Part shown: positions 11,473 to 22,553 of the stretch, piece after piece
Layout: each line of letters begins with the position of its first letter
How positions within the stretch are numbered: the stretch's first letter is position 1
NCBI RefSeq assembly: GCF_011075055.1
Contig: NC_058149.1
Location: forward strand, 10,422,449-10,486,448
DNA length: 64,000 nt
DNA from: Mangifera indica
Taxonomy: Eukaryota > Streptophyta > Magnoliopsida > Sapindales > Anacardiaceae
Direction: 5' to 3'
Program-made: the position numbers and the translations under genes
Notes under the pieces: generated by a model
Told to the model about the DNA's origin: nothing
The model's input: only the letters and a program-made list of their open reading frames with translations
Database searches by the model: none

Positions 11473-14400
11473 TATGAAGATCAAACCGAAAAATTCCTAA
11501 CCCAACAAATTCGATGATCTCGATCTGATATGAACGCCTACAGCCTCGCCCTCTAGATTTCAACTCTGTCCAACAGATTAATTCTTCAAGGTTTTCATCC
11601 TCTGAGCAAGTTGCTTACGCGGTATTCTAATATGGTGTATTATTAGGGAACCAACAAATTAGCTAAATGAATATGTTACACCTAACGTTTGATGAACTAC
11701 ATATTTAACCGTCAAACTTTCAGAAGTCCATTTTTCCACCAATGTCAAAGTCAGGTTAAGTCTCAAGTCCAGGTAGTGCATTAAGGAGCAGCGACTATCA
11801 CATTAGCTAGATTGGCATTAGACATTAAAAGGGTGCTTAATTTTGAGAGTGATTTCCAACTTTCAAAGCGGAAGAGGAAAGCAAGATGATCGACCAACTA
11901 CAGGATTTGACGAGGCTCTCGAACTTTTTTTTGTCCTTCCTATAACATGTTTTAATAAAAACTGTTTATGGTTGCTTTCTCAACTCCATCATTCCCACTT
12001 CTCCTCGATTCCCCTTTCTTGCCTTATACTTTCCAACTAAATCACATCAGAAGTAGTGTAATTTGGTTAAATTGCACCACTTAAGGCAAATTACACTAGA
12101 ATCACAAAAATGTTTTAATTTTTACACTTTTTTTTTTATTAATTAAAATAGTCATTTATTTTACTTTTTATATATTTATAACCACCTTTTATCATATTAT
12201 ACAAATATAACTATTTTTTAAGTTTATTTTACCTTTAAAAGAAAAAAATTATGAGATTTGAGATTGATCAGATGATTGGTCAGATGGGTAGGCCGATTAG
12301 CCAACCAATTTTTAAAAAATAAATGGGTCATTGGCCAACCACCTGACCAATCTTCCCACTATCAAAGTTATCAAAAATTTTCACATTTTCGTCTCATTTT
12401 TTAGTTTTAGTTGGTGAGTAAATGAATTTTATGTCTTAATTGAATGAGTTTATACTTGATTAAATAAGTCTTGACTAAATGAATATATAGTCTAAAGATA
12501 TTTTAAATATTTTATATTTTAAATTATATATGTATAATAAGAAAAAAAATAACTGTATATGTATATAAGAAAAAAAAGAGGTTATTTTAATCAATATCTC
12601 TTTTTTCTCTTACTTTACCTTATTTTAGTTGCTCCTCTTGCATGCGTGATAATGAGCTTTGGGATTGGACCTTTTAAGGTACCAAAATAATAAGATATCA
12701 ATCACCCATTTTAAGAGCGTTGATGATGGAAAGATGTTAAATACAAAAGCTTTTAGTAAGGTGATATATTGGATTTAGTTGGTGACTTTTTAAAGAGTTA
12801 TTTTAAATAATAAATTTAAAAGGTGAATAGGCTAGTGGTGTTGGTAGTGAAAACGATGGTGAGGATATTTTCATCTTTCATCTTTAAATGGTGAGGGTTA
12901 CTCATAAATATGTTTGGTGAAGATGACAGTCGATGGTGGAGGGAGCCTTAATTGTGATGATTATTGTTCAAGCATGTGCTCTAGAACTAATCATTTTGGT
13001 TGTTTGTATCATGTTTATTCAATAAAATAAAATGACATTCTTTATTTATTTGTATATGTGATCTTTATATAATGTCAAGATAACTGTCTTTAGAATAGTA
13101 TGATTTATGTGTCTTGATTGAGAGGACCTTATGATTTATGAGCACATTAGGTATCCACTCTATAAATATCTATAGTTCTAATATTATCCTAACTAAAGAC
13201 ATAAATAATATGACAAAACAATCATAGTATTAACAGCTCTACCGAAAGATAATGACAAATTTCATATGTCAAAGCTATTTATTGATAACTCGGTGTATTA
13301 CATAAGTGCTTATTAACTGCAAGTTTACTATACTTATCTACTGAAAAATTCTTTATAAATGGTAATCTCAGTGTTTATAAAACTTTTCTTCTTATGGATG
13401 GTGGTGCATATGAACTCCAGACTTGAGATTACCAAAGTGTTTTGTGCAATAATTGGTGCAATTTGATACTAGTTAACATAATCCATAAGTTAGAGCTATC
13501 AAAAAGGTAGTTATTAGTTGTGTTGAGAAGAGGACTAAGACTATGATGAATGTACATAAAATTCATCATTCTCGAATATGTGAAAAGATATATTTGTACT
13601 ATTTGATAGATGATAACAACCACTTAAATCTGTGTCCGCATGGGATTGAGTTATTACTTGATCTAATATTATTTGATCTTTACAGTTAAAATAAAATAAT
13701 ATAATTCAAGAGTTATTTCATTACCGCAACAAAGAGGACATATTCTCTTCGAACTGTATTCAATTGAAAAGGGTTTTACAATAGACGCAATCATTAGATT
13801 GCACTAGCAAAGACGTGATATTGTCAGAATCACATCACACATATGATCCATCAATATCACACATTTTTAAATGCAATTCTATAATCACACTTAAAGAGAT
13901 AAAATCTTGTTCGATTACACTTGTCTGTTGCAATTCAATAATTCCAACTATCGTAAAACACTTGTACTGTGATTGTGATCGTTGATTCATACTTTTTTAA
14001 TATGTTCTAGTTAGATTAGGTAAGATCATATCTTTTTTGTGAGATTTCGACTATGAATCTGGTCAAATTGATGATGATACGGTAATTTCACAAAAGTTAA
14101 ATTGTATGGACAATATAGTCTTGTTATTTTCTATCATGATCTGAGAACCCCTTTTTATTAATAGAGTTCGGTTTCAAGTGGAACGTTAGTTCAAGAATTT
14201 AAGTAATGGGAATTTATTTTTCCAAACCTTGAGTGGGACATAACAATAGTCATTTTATTTTCTGCATGTTGAACATCCAAGCTTGCATTGCAGGCCAAAG
14301 CATCGTCCTGGAGGCCTACCCAATGTTGGGTAGTTTGAGTCGGTCTTTAATTTCCTTTGTTTGAGCTCATTTATAGCAGCCGACAATGGAGGTGCTCGTG

Positions 14401-15579
14401 CCCCCCAAATTCTTAATAAAAGTTTGCCTTTTATTTTGAGAATATTTTTGGGTTTAGGCTTTGGCACAACAGTAACTAAAATGATGGGTTTTTTTTTGTC
14501 TAACCAAACAAAGTGATATCGAATTATTATATTTTTCTTTTAATAAAATAATAATTTTTTTTATTTATTTAGAGGATCAAATTGTCCCCTTTTTCAGTGG
14601 AAAAACAAAAATTTTACTATTTTCTAGGCCAAAAGATTTATTTCCATCGTCATTCAAAAATTAACAAATTTAATAAATTTATATTTTTAAAACAAAAATT
14701 TGGAAAAAAATAGGCCAAAAAATTTTTTTAATAAAAAAATTAAAAAGTTCGATCTCTTTAATAGAAAAAAAAAAGTGATAATGTGATGTATTTACATGTT
14801 GTTTTCGCTTTTCGTTTGTTTACATTATTATAACAATTTTTTTTTAGTAATATTACATGTACATATTTTAAATATATAAAATAAATGTAAAGATAATTTA
14901 TCATTATTAATTTAAAATCACTCAATTACATGATAATACATCATCAATATATGTAGTTTGTGTATTCAAAATATGTAAGTTTTTTATTGTTTATTTGTTT
15001 AATTTAATTAGGAATCTTTATTTGAGTTAAATTATCTTTTTTACATTTAATCAAATCTGCATCAATCATACCAAATAAAAAAAATAAAAATTTAATTATT
15101 ATTTTTATAATTATTATATTAGATAAATCAAAATTTTAATATCAGCTTTGAATTATCTTTTACTTTTAACCATCAGGAATACAAATTATTTTACAACCTA
15201 TTGTTAAGATAACTGTAACCTTTTATGCCTTTTTTTTTCACTAGAGCTAGCGCCTGATAAAATTAGTTAATCCCCAATGAATTCACAAATTCCAATCTTC
15301 ATTGCTTCGAAGGAATGGCCATTTGCCAATTGTAAAAAGTTATGCACGTTTTGTTGGAAACAACGTGGGCATGCTTGATTAAACTTCTTTTTTAACCTAC
15401 TAATAAAATTTTTTAAAAAAATTATTTTATAAATATGATATAATATTTTAGAATTAAAATATATAAATTATTTATATAAATTAAAATAATTATCTAATTA
15501 AATAATCTTAAGTTGTGGGGATGGGAATAATTTGGGTATGGAAAAAATAAAAAAAAAGGCTCAGCCGGGCGTGGACATA
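11473..15579. other. Gene-poor intergenic DNA
   Basis: AT-rich sequence without a supportable gene. The first part should hold the VPS2.1 promoter and 5'UTR. Around 12900-13950 the composition is more even and resembles decayed retroelement DNA, but no coding motif survives. A 70-codon ORF on the minus strand at 14255-14467 matches no family I know. Confidence 0.4.
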
Positions 15580-15583
15580 GAAG

Positions 15584-15991
15584 GCGCGTGGGGAAAGCTA
15601 AACCTTACACCAGAGAAAGGCTTGTCTCTTTCCGTAACGCCGCACATAGTTGCTTTTTAAGATTGGAGATACCACCCACGCGAGGTAAAGACGTCTGAGT
15701 TTTACCTTACTTTTCTCACATTTGCGAATATGACTGAATGCTTCTCCGCCATTTTTTCTCACTATAAAATTTAAATACTTCAATTAAAGGCCCAATAATC
15801 CGTGGGTGGGATACATGTGCGCGTGGAACATGCTTTTAAGTAGCGTGCACAGACAAGCCAGTTTGTCACGTGCGGTGCTGTCTGTTAACTTTTATTACTT
15901 CACGCGCTGTTCGTGAACTTCCTTCAGACTGGTTTTTTCTTTATTTTATTTTTTTTAGTTTTTCAATCAAATTGGCAAGCCGAATCACGTG
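15584..15991. promoter_or_regulatory. Cluster of CGCG boxes and G-boxes in a GC-richer island
   Basis: In about 400 bp there are four CGCG-box-type motifs: GCGCGT at 15584-15589, ACGCGA at 15678-15683, GCGCGT at 15819-15824 and ACGCGC at 15902-15907. There are also two CACGTG G-boxes at 15867-15872 and 15986-15991. CGCG boxes are bound by CAMTA factors and G-boxes by bZIP/bHLH factors. The island stands out from its AT-rich surroundings but lies more than 2 kb beyond the 3' end of the nearest gene (BIG GRAIN 1-like). Regulatory function is inferred. Confidence 0.3.
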
Positions 15992-16325
15992 CCGGGCCCA
16001 TGACAATTGACAGACAATAAGGCCCCCATAAAATAATTTTCTATTTCTTTCTTCTTTTTGGTCACGACTAGACACGGGATTGGACAGGGGCGAGATGGTC
16101 AAAGATCATCAGTTATACAAACGTAGATGATTATGCCTGCAATAATTGCTTAGTTCAAACTAGGACTTTGAAGATCAGAAGATTACTCACCAGAATTTTT
16201 ATATATATTCTCCCCTGTCCCATGATCAAATTTCATCTCCTTTCCAATAGTTTCCACTTTATATGCCACCTTGAAAGGTGGTCAAGACGATGAGGATCAC
16301 TCGGCTGGTAACTGATCTTGAATTT

Positions 16326-16890
16326 AGGGGTGGATATAAATCGAATTAAGCTTAAATATCTATTAACTCAAATTTAATTTGAATAAAAAATTATCCAATT
16401 CGAGTTTACAAACAAAATTTAAGAATGGGTTAAGTTTGACTTGAATAAAAAGGGTTTTGATTTAATCTGACTCAAATTTATAAATCAAATTAATAGTTTG
16501 AATTCGTGGCTCAGTTTGACTTAAATTTATCGTTCAGATTTATTATTTGAGTTTATAGTTCATTAACAAAACAATATTATTTTACCCAAATAATATAAAA
16601 AATCACCAATTTGAGTCAAATTAAACTACAAATTTGAACAGTCAATTTGAATTATGAATTTGAGCTAATATAAACTATGAATTCTAATCAAATTGAGTGA
16701 CAAATTCAAATTACTAATTCAAATTGAACTCGAATTAAACCAAATCGAATACCTCTTTACTAAAGTTCAACTCGGTTTTTAAAATGAGTTAAATTTTTTT
16801 ACTTAAATTCAAATTAAATGAATTCAAATAAAATTGAATCAAGTCAAGTCAACTTTTGAGAATGAATCGATTCAGTTCAGATACAACCCT
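16326..16890. mobile_element. AT-rich MITE with imperfect terminal inverted repeats (family 3, copy 1)
   Basis: The left end is AGGGGTGGATATAAATCGAA and the reverse complement of the right end is AGGGTTGTATCTGAACTGAA. The interior is a degenerate array of AATTTGAATT/AAATTCAAAT words without coding capacity. A second copy lies inverted at about 28350-28830, sharing the AGGGGTGGATATAA terminus. Target duplication not clear. Confidence 0.55.
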
Positions 16891-18187
16891 ATCAAAATTG
16901 GCTTCCACCATAAATATAATATTGAAGGGGGTTGCTCCACATGCACCTGTTACAATATTTTGTAGGTTTGTATCATCCATCAATTAATGTACGTATATAT
17001 ACCACAGATTTCTGCATGGTTGGTATGGAACAATCCCGTCCTCGTATTAATTGGCTGCAACTGGACAGGAAGATTGCCTTATGCTGATTAATTATCTGGC
17101 CTCTTTCAGACCTTCTTCATTTCATATACAATAATTTTCAAATTAAAATCAATTTTTTTTATCTGATTCAATAATTATTAATTAATTATTAAATTCAAAG
17201 TTTATTATATTTGATGTGATTAGTTTCAGTATAATATAATAGTTTAATTTGAATAAATTTTTTATTTAAAAAAATAATAATAATAATTCCCAAATTAAGT
17301 AAGTTTCTTTTATTAATTCCATTGTTTTAATTTTTTTTTTCTTCGCTGCTTTTGGTGGTTAAGTCAACCATGATGGCTCGCATATTATAATTTGTTAAAA
17401 AAAAAAAAAGACTTTTTTTTTTAAATTTTTTACTTTGGCGCTAAAGTTAGGTTGGATTTTTGCAAGCGATTTTGTCAGATCCTGCTGTGTTTTGACTTTG
17501 AGATTCTTCATTTCTGACCCTACTTGTTTGCATGATGTCTTGACATAAAGATACCATTGCCTCTATGGGAAAACATGATGGATAACGGAGGAGATTTTAC
17601 GTATAAGGGGATGTAGATATAATTTTTTTTTATAATATTTTAAAATAAAATTTTAATAAGTGAAAGATATATATGGTACGTTGTTTTAATCAGTGTTTTT
17701 AAAATTAAAACTATTATCAAATTAATTATTTTATTGATTTATAGTTTAATTAATTTAATCAAATAATTAATCAACTTAATTATCAAATTATATACTTTTA
17801 AATAATATCAAATATTTATCTTATTATTTAAACATAAAATATATAAAACATAATTTTAAATATATTAATCAAACAATCAACATTTCATTACATATGTCAT
17901 ATAAATTTTAAATAAATCAATATAATATATATATATATAATTATTTATAAAATTAGATCGGATTATAGATTAATTCATTGTTCAATCCGAACCGAATACT
18001 CTAGTCCAATTTTAAAAGCAATGCTTTTTAACTTTTTTTCACTTTTTAGTTGTCTCTTCCTTTAACTGCTGTTAAATGTGTGAATGCAATTTTAGATGAT
18101 CAACCGAAAAGTTAAGAAGAAGAAAACAAATAAAATTTTCAACTTATTTTTCTTCCCAAACGGTCATTGATTGATTACATTGATAAG
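16891..18187. other. AT-rich intergenic DNA
   Basis: Contains poly(A/T) runs and an (AT)n stretch near 17926-17940. No gene, RNA or well-defined repeat is supportable. The last part should hold the 3'UTR of the BIG GRAIN 1-like gene. Confidence 0.4.
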
Positions 18188-19318
18188 CTACAAAATCAAC
18201 CCTTTAGCAATGGCTTGATTGGTTTTCAGATTAGTAGTTTCATAAACTGGTAACTCCTCTCTGTACCGTCCGATTCCAATAAGATGATCGAGCTCAAACA
18301 GATCAGAACTTGAATAACTCAAAGCATCGTCGTCTTCTTCTTCTTCATCATCATCACCAACGAACTCATTCTTCTTTGGGTCCTCCTTGAACGAACAACT
18401 TTTGAGGATTTGTTGATGAGCAGTAGGTAATGGAGTTAAACTTGGGTCATCTTCATAAATACATTTATGCCCGCAAGGTCTGCAGTCTTCGTCGACAATG
18501 ACACTGACCGGATAAAATCTAACTGACCTTTTCATGCCGCCATTGCTGGAACTGTACTTGCCTTTGGTGGAAGATGGGGTTTTGCTCAGACAAGATCTTG
18601 AAGCCGATGAACATGTGGACTCTGATTTTCGATCAAAATTCACGTCTTCCATGGCCTTAACAGCGCACAAATTCACTTTCTTTGCATTTCCTGAACTGAA
18701 AATAGAGTTGAAGAAACTAGTGATGCGGCCACCAGGAGAGATGGGCTGCTTTACTTTCTTTAACTCATCGTACATTTTCATGGCTTTGAGCTTGGTCTTT
18801 TTGAATCCACCACCTTCACGCTTTGGCGTTTGTCGACAATGGCGGCTTTCTTCGTTCATCTGCTCAAATTGTATACATTTCATGGAGTATCTAACAGCTT
18901 TCGATCTTGTCGATTTCTCTTTATAACTTGAAGACCCTGTTTCAGAGGAAGAAAACAAACCTCCGGAAGAACTAGAATCGGAGGAGCTGGAAGCAGAATT
19001 AGGGAAATGCATAGAGCACCCCAGACTGCTTTGCTTCTCCATCCAATTCTCAATCACACTCGCCCCTCGAAAATTAGAGTATTCTTCAAGAGAACCACCG
19101 TGCGTGGCGGTGGTAAAATTCCTCTGTTTTTTCAACATGGTTTTCTTCTCTCTATGAAAACTCGAATCTTCACCACCGCCAACGCCAATAACGTTATTTG
19201 TGTCATCAATGGAACGATAAATAGCATCAAGAAGAGAAGAAGAGAAAGAAGGAGTTCTTCTCCTCTGAGGAAGAATATTATTTTCTCTTAAAGATGACTC
19301 TTTTTCTCTCTTGTACAT
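18188..19318 (-). CDS. BIG GRAIN 1-like protein
   Basis: Member of the plant BIG GRAIN 1 family. In rice BG1 is a plasma-membrane-associated positive regulator of auxin response and transport that affects organ size. The gene is intronless, 376 aa. Near the N-terminus (about 21-38) is the family signature RRRTPSFSSSLLDAIYRSID. There are several Ser-rich low-complexity stretches (about 110-135 and 235-262). A basic segment, FKKTKLKAMKMYDELKKVKQ, precedes the conserved PISPGGRITSFFNSIF. After an acidic DDDEEEEDDD run comes the conserved C-terminal block SSSDLFELDHLIGIGRYREELPVYETT. No catalytic domain or membrane helix is visible. The start chosen is the first ATG, opening MYKREKESSL. Membership is firm; which BG1L paralogue (A to E) is not decided. 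Confidence 0.88.
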   Translation of the reverse strand: MYKREKESSLRENNILPQRRRTPSFSSSLLDAIYRSIDDTNNVIGVGGGEDSSFHREKKTMLKKQRNFTTATHGGSLEEYSNFRGASVIENWMEKQSSLGCSMHFPNSASSSSDSSSSGGLFSSSETGSSSYKEKSTRSKAVRYSMKCIQFEQMNEESRHCRQTPKREGGGFKKTKLKAMKMYDELKKVKQPISPGGRITSFFNSIFSSGNAKKVNLCAVKAMEDVNFDRKSESTCSSASRSCLSKTPSSTKGKYSSSNGGMKRSVRFYPVSVIVDEDCRPCGHKCIYEDDPSLTPLPTAHQQILKSCSFKEDPKKNEFVGDDDEEEEDDDALSYSSSDLFELDHLIGIGRYREELPVYETTNLKTNQAIAKGLIL

Positions 19319-19358
19319 GTTAAATGTAAATTGAGAGAGAAGAAGGGAAAAGTGGGGG

Positions 19359-19365
19359 ATTTATA
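19359..19365 (-). promoter_or_regulatory. Possible TATA box of the BIG GRAIN 1-like gene
   Basis: TATAAAT on the minus strand, about 40 nt upstream of the ATG. If used, the 5'UTR would be only about 10 nt, so a more distal start, for example from the TATATATAA-like stretch near 19530-19545, is also possible. Confidence 0.25.
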
Positions 19366-22300
19366 GTGTGTATAGATGAAGAGAAGACAGGATTAATACT
19401 AAGGGTATAGTTTAAGGAAGGTGAAGAGCTTTAATGTCTACTAAGAGAATGTCAAAAGCTGCAATGACAGATTAATTAGAAGGCAAGTAGGCGGATAGAT
19501 CAAGAAACTGATAAACCCATGGATTCTATTTTATATATAAATAACGATAATTAAATATTATTTTATTTTTATTTTTTAATTATTTAATTATATAATAATA
19601 TATATATTTATATAAAATTATATTAATAATATTACTCTTACAAAACATGTCTTCTAAAGTGAAGTGGATTGTGCTTTGTTTTGTGTCCGAATAATGAGTT
19701 AAAAAAAAAAAATTTTGAAATGAGAAATGGAAAGGGAGTGTTGTACTTTTTGGTTGAGAGGGAAAAGTAAGAAAAGGAAGTGTCGCGCGTGCGGGTAAAT
19801 TATTGTGGGAGGGATATGCCAGGTTAATGTGCATTAAGTTTTAAAACTTTAATTACAACACAACATATATTCAACCATATCCATTCTCAGAATTCGTTTA
19901 TAGGACGACCTAGTATGCAACATCATGCTATAAATAAAACTAAATCAGCTTAGGGGGTTTTAGAGATGCTCGCTACTGTCAGCGGCTCCTTTGTCTTTAT
20001 CAAGGCTTACAACATGGGTATTGCTTTTGAGCCAAGGTAAGTTGGCACCGAGGTATCCACATGAGGCACTTGACGTATTGGAGGTTATGTATGTATGAGC
20101 TCTCTCAGGTTTGCTAGGACCTTTAGAAGACGAAATATAATGTGAAGAGTGTGTAAAATATGACAAAGTCTTAAAAGGGTTGAGGTTTAATTTGTTTATA
20201 TATAACACAATTAACGCTTGTTTACTAACAATATATGACTGACTGCTTATTAACAATGTATGACTGCTCAAACAAATCATATCATATCGTGTTATTGTCG
20301 TTAAACCAGAAGAATAAATATTCTGTCACCCATGCTCTAGTATTATTCATAATTTAAACCTCCGTTATTTAAATTAGATAAAGTCAACTCTTCAATATTT
20401 CAATCCAACCTATTTATTTATGAATTATCACATTTTAACTCTTTAAGTAAACAAATCCAAATAATTCATTTATACGTTATCGCATTTTGTCTCGGAGTAA
20501 AAAAAGTTATATTTATTCAATTTTTTTACGAAACTTGAAATCATCATCTCAAATTTTGCACATGATTCAATTTATACAACCTAAGGTTTCTAAACATTAA
20601 AATTTACCTCTAACAAAGTATCATGATCACCCAATAGACAAAATGTTAATGATAGACATTTAATTATGTTCAAGTTGACTTTTTTGGCAAGTCGCTTCCT
20701 CCATCTTTTCATCTTCCATAAACATGGATGACATTAGATTTTTCCAACTTAGGTGAAAATTTTCTCTTTCTCACCAACTTCCACTAGATTTTTTCCTTAG
20801 TCATGAGCCCCGTCACTCGTTTGACTTTTTATATAAAGTTGATATGTGCGTAATGTTCGGCAACTCCTTAATCACCTGACGATGATATAAAAAAGCTTCC
20901 AAACTTCCATAAATCCTTTTGAGAACTTTGTGAATGCTCTAGGATGTTTTCTTAGGACAAGTAAGCCTAATTGTGGCTTACTCTCTTTTTGGCTTGCTTC
21001 CCTATTTTTGAGAAAATTTAATGAAAAAAAAGATTTGAGATATGAGTATTGGTTTGATACGAGAAAATTTTACCTCGAGAAATTATAACAGTTTGAATTG
21101 GGTTGTATCACGTCAATTCCGACATAATCTATTGTGTTTAACAAATTTAGTAAGTCAAGCTAACCCATTAACATGTAAAGACTCACAACTCAACTTAAGA
21201 TTCTTTGGATTGTGCCTTTGAAGGCTCTTATTAGGCTAACATTTTTTTCAATTATTTTTATTTTTTATTAATATATAATTTTTATTATTTTTAATGAGTG
21301 GCATCATACTGGCTTGCAGGCTTTGCCCCAGAGCCCTTGGCACAGCCCACATTTTTACAAGTTGTACTCCTCTGAGCCATGTCAAGAAAAGGGGGGATCT
21401 GAGCTAGAATGGCCCCCGCAGCTGACCCCACTATGTCTACCTACCACAAATAGTTCTATTCATAGTTGCATTGAGTGAAACTTCATAGTAATCGTTCTCC
21501 CACCGATTTAGAAGAATATATAGCACAACAACCCTAACACTAGTGGAACGACCATCTCACCCCTGTATTAAATCATCACCTAAACAAGATTCCAAATGAC
21601 AAACTTAAGTCTAACAACTGACACAAAACTACCAAAAACTAGAAATAACAAAGCATAAAAATTAGCACAAGAAACAATAAAAAATCAGCACATAACACCA
21701 ATTTTATATTGTTTGTATATCACTGAAGATGAGAATAGATAGACAGTAGATTGGATAGGGACAACTTAAATGGTAACATGGCATTCGATTGTAAAAGGAA
21801 GATTACAAAGAAAGAGATAAATCTTACAAATCTGCGACATTCTTATTCGTGTATGTGAATAAATCATAATGAGTAATATTATATGTACAAAATTATCCAT
21901 ACAAAAGTAATAGTATATGATTGAATAATTTTGAAGTGAAAAAGTATACAATCACATTATCCAATCAGAAAGCTATGCAAAATCTTATTCAGTCAATCTT
22001 AATCAGAAGTTCAAGTACAAACGGTTGGTTATTATCAAGAGCAAGGTTATTGTTAGTTGGGACATACAGAAAGCTAGCTGTGACATTAAGGACCTGTTCA
22101 GTACTGCTGACTTAAAAAGACTATGAAGGAAAAGGCTAAAACTGAAAGAATGTATAGGAACAGAGAAATTGGGGCATAAAACCACACAAACATAATGATA
22201 AAGGCAGTATAGAATGATTAATTGACAGGTAAAGAGGTAGCAACGAAGAAAACGACAACACCTTTTTTCATTGATATTGATGTATTGACCGCCCAACCCA

Positions 22301-22553
22301 ATAATTCCAATTACACATTTGATGCTCTTTATCCACCCGCAGAGGGGGAAAAAGAACTATTTATATAAATTTGATTTTGAGTTCACCACCTGCATTCCAA
22401 GAACATAATCGCAAGCAATTACAAAGTCCATAACTTCACAAAGTTGGACTTAGATTAAGGATTCACACCTCTATAGCAGAGACTGTACTAGTATTACTCA
22501 ACCAATATTGAGAAATGCACACCCGGTCCCGGTGCAGAAAAACCGGTCACCCA
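19366..22553. other. Intergenic DNA between BIG GRAIN 1-like and BRX-like genes
   Basis: No gene is supportable. A hairpin-type AT motif shared with several other sites lies at 19585-19603. The stretch 21280-21430 is GC-richer and repeat-like (CTTTGCCCCAGAGCCC) but has no coding match. The last few hundred bases should hold the 3'UTR of the BRX-like gene. Confidence 0.35.

Noticed and set aside
14255..14467. 70-codon minus-strand ORF rich in Lys, Pro and Arg
   Set aside because: No family match, no splice partners and AT-rich decay on both sides; may be chance.
16286..16316. Possible C/D snoRNA (GATGAGGA ... CTGATC)
   Set aside because: The boxes are too close together and imperfect, with no terminal stem or C'/D' pair.
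18534..18926. 130-codon ORF on the plus strand
   Set aside because: It is antisense to the BIG GRAIN 1-like coding sequence and has no family resemblance.
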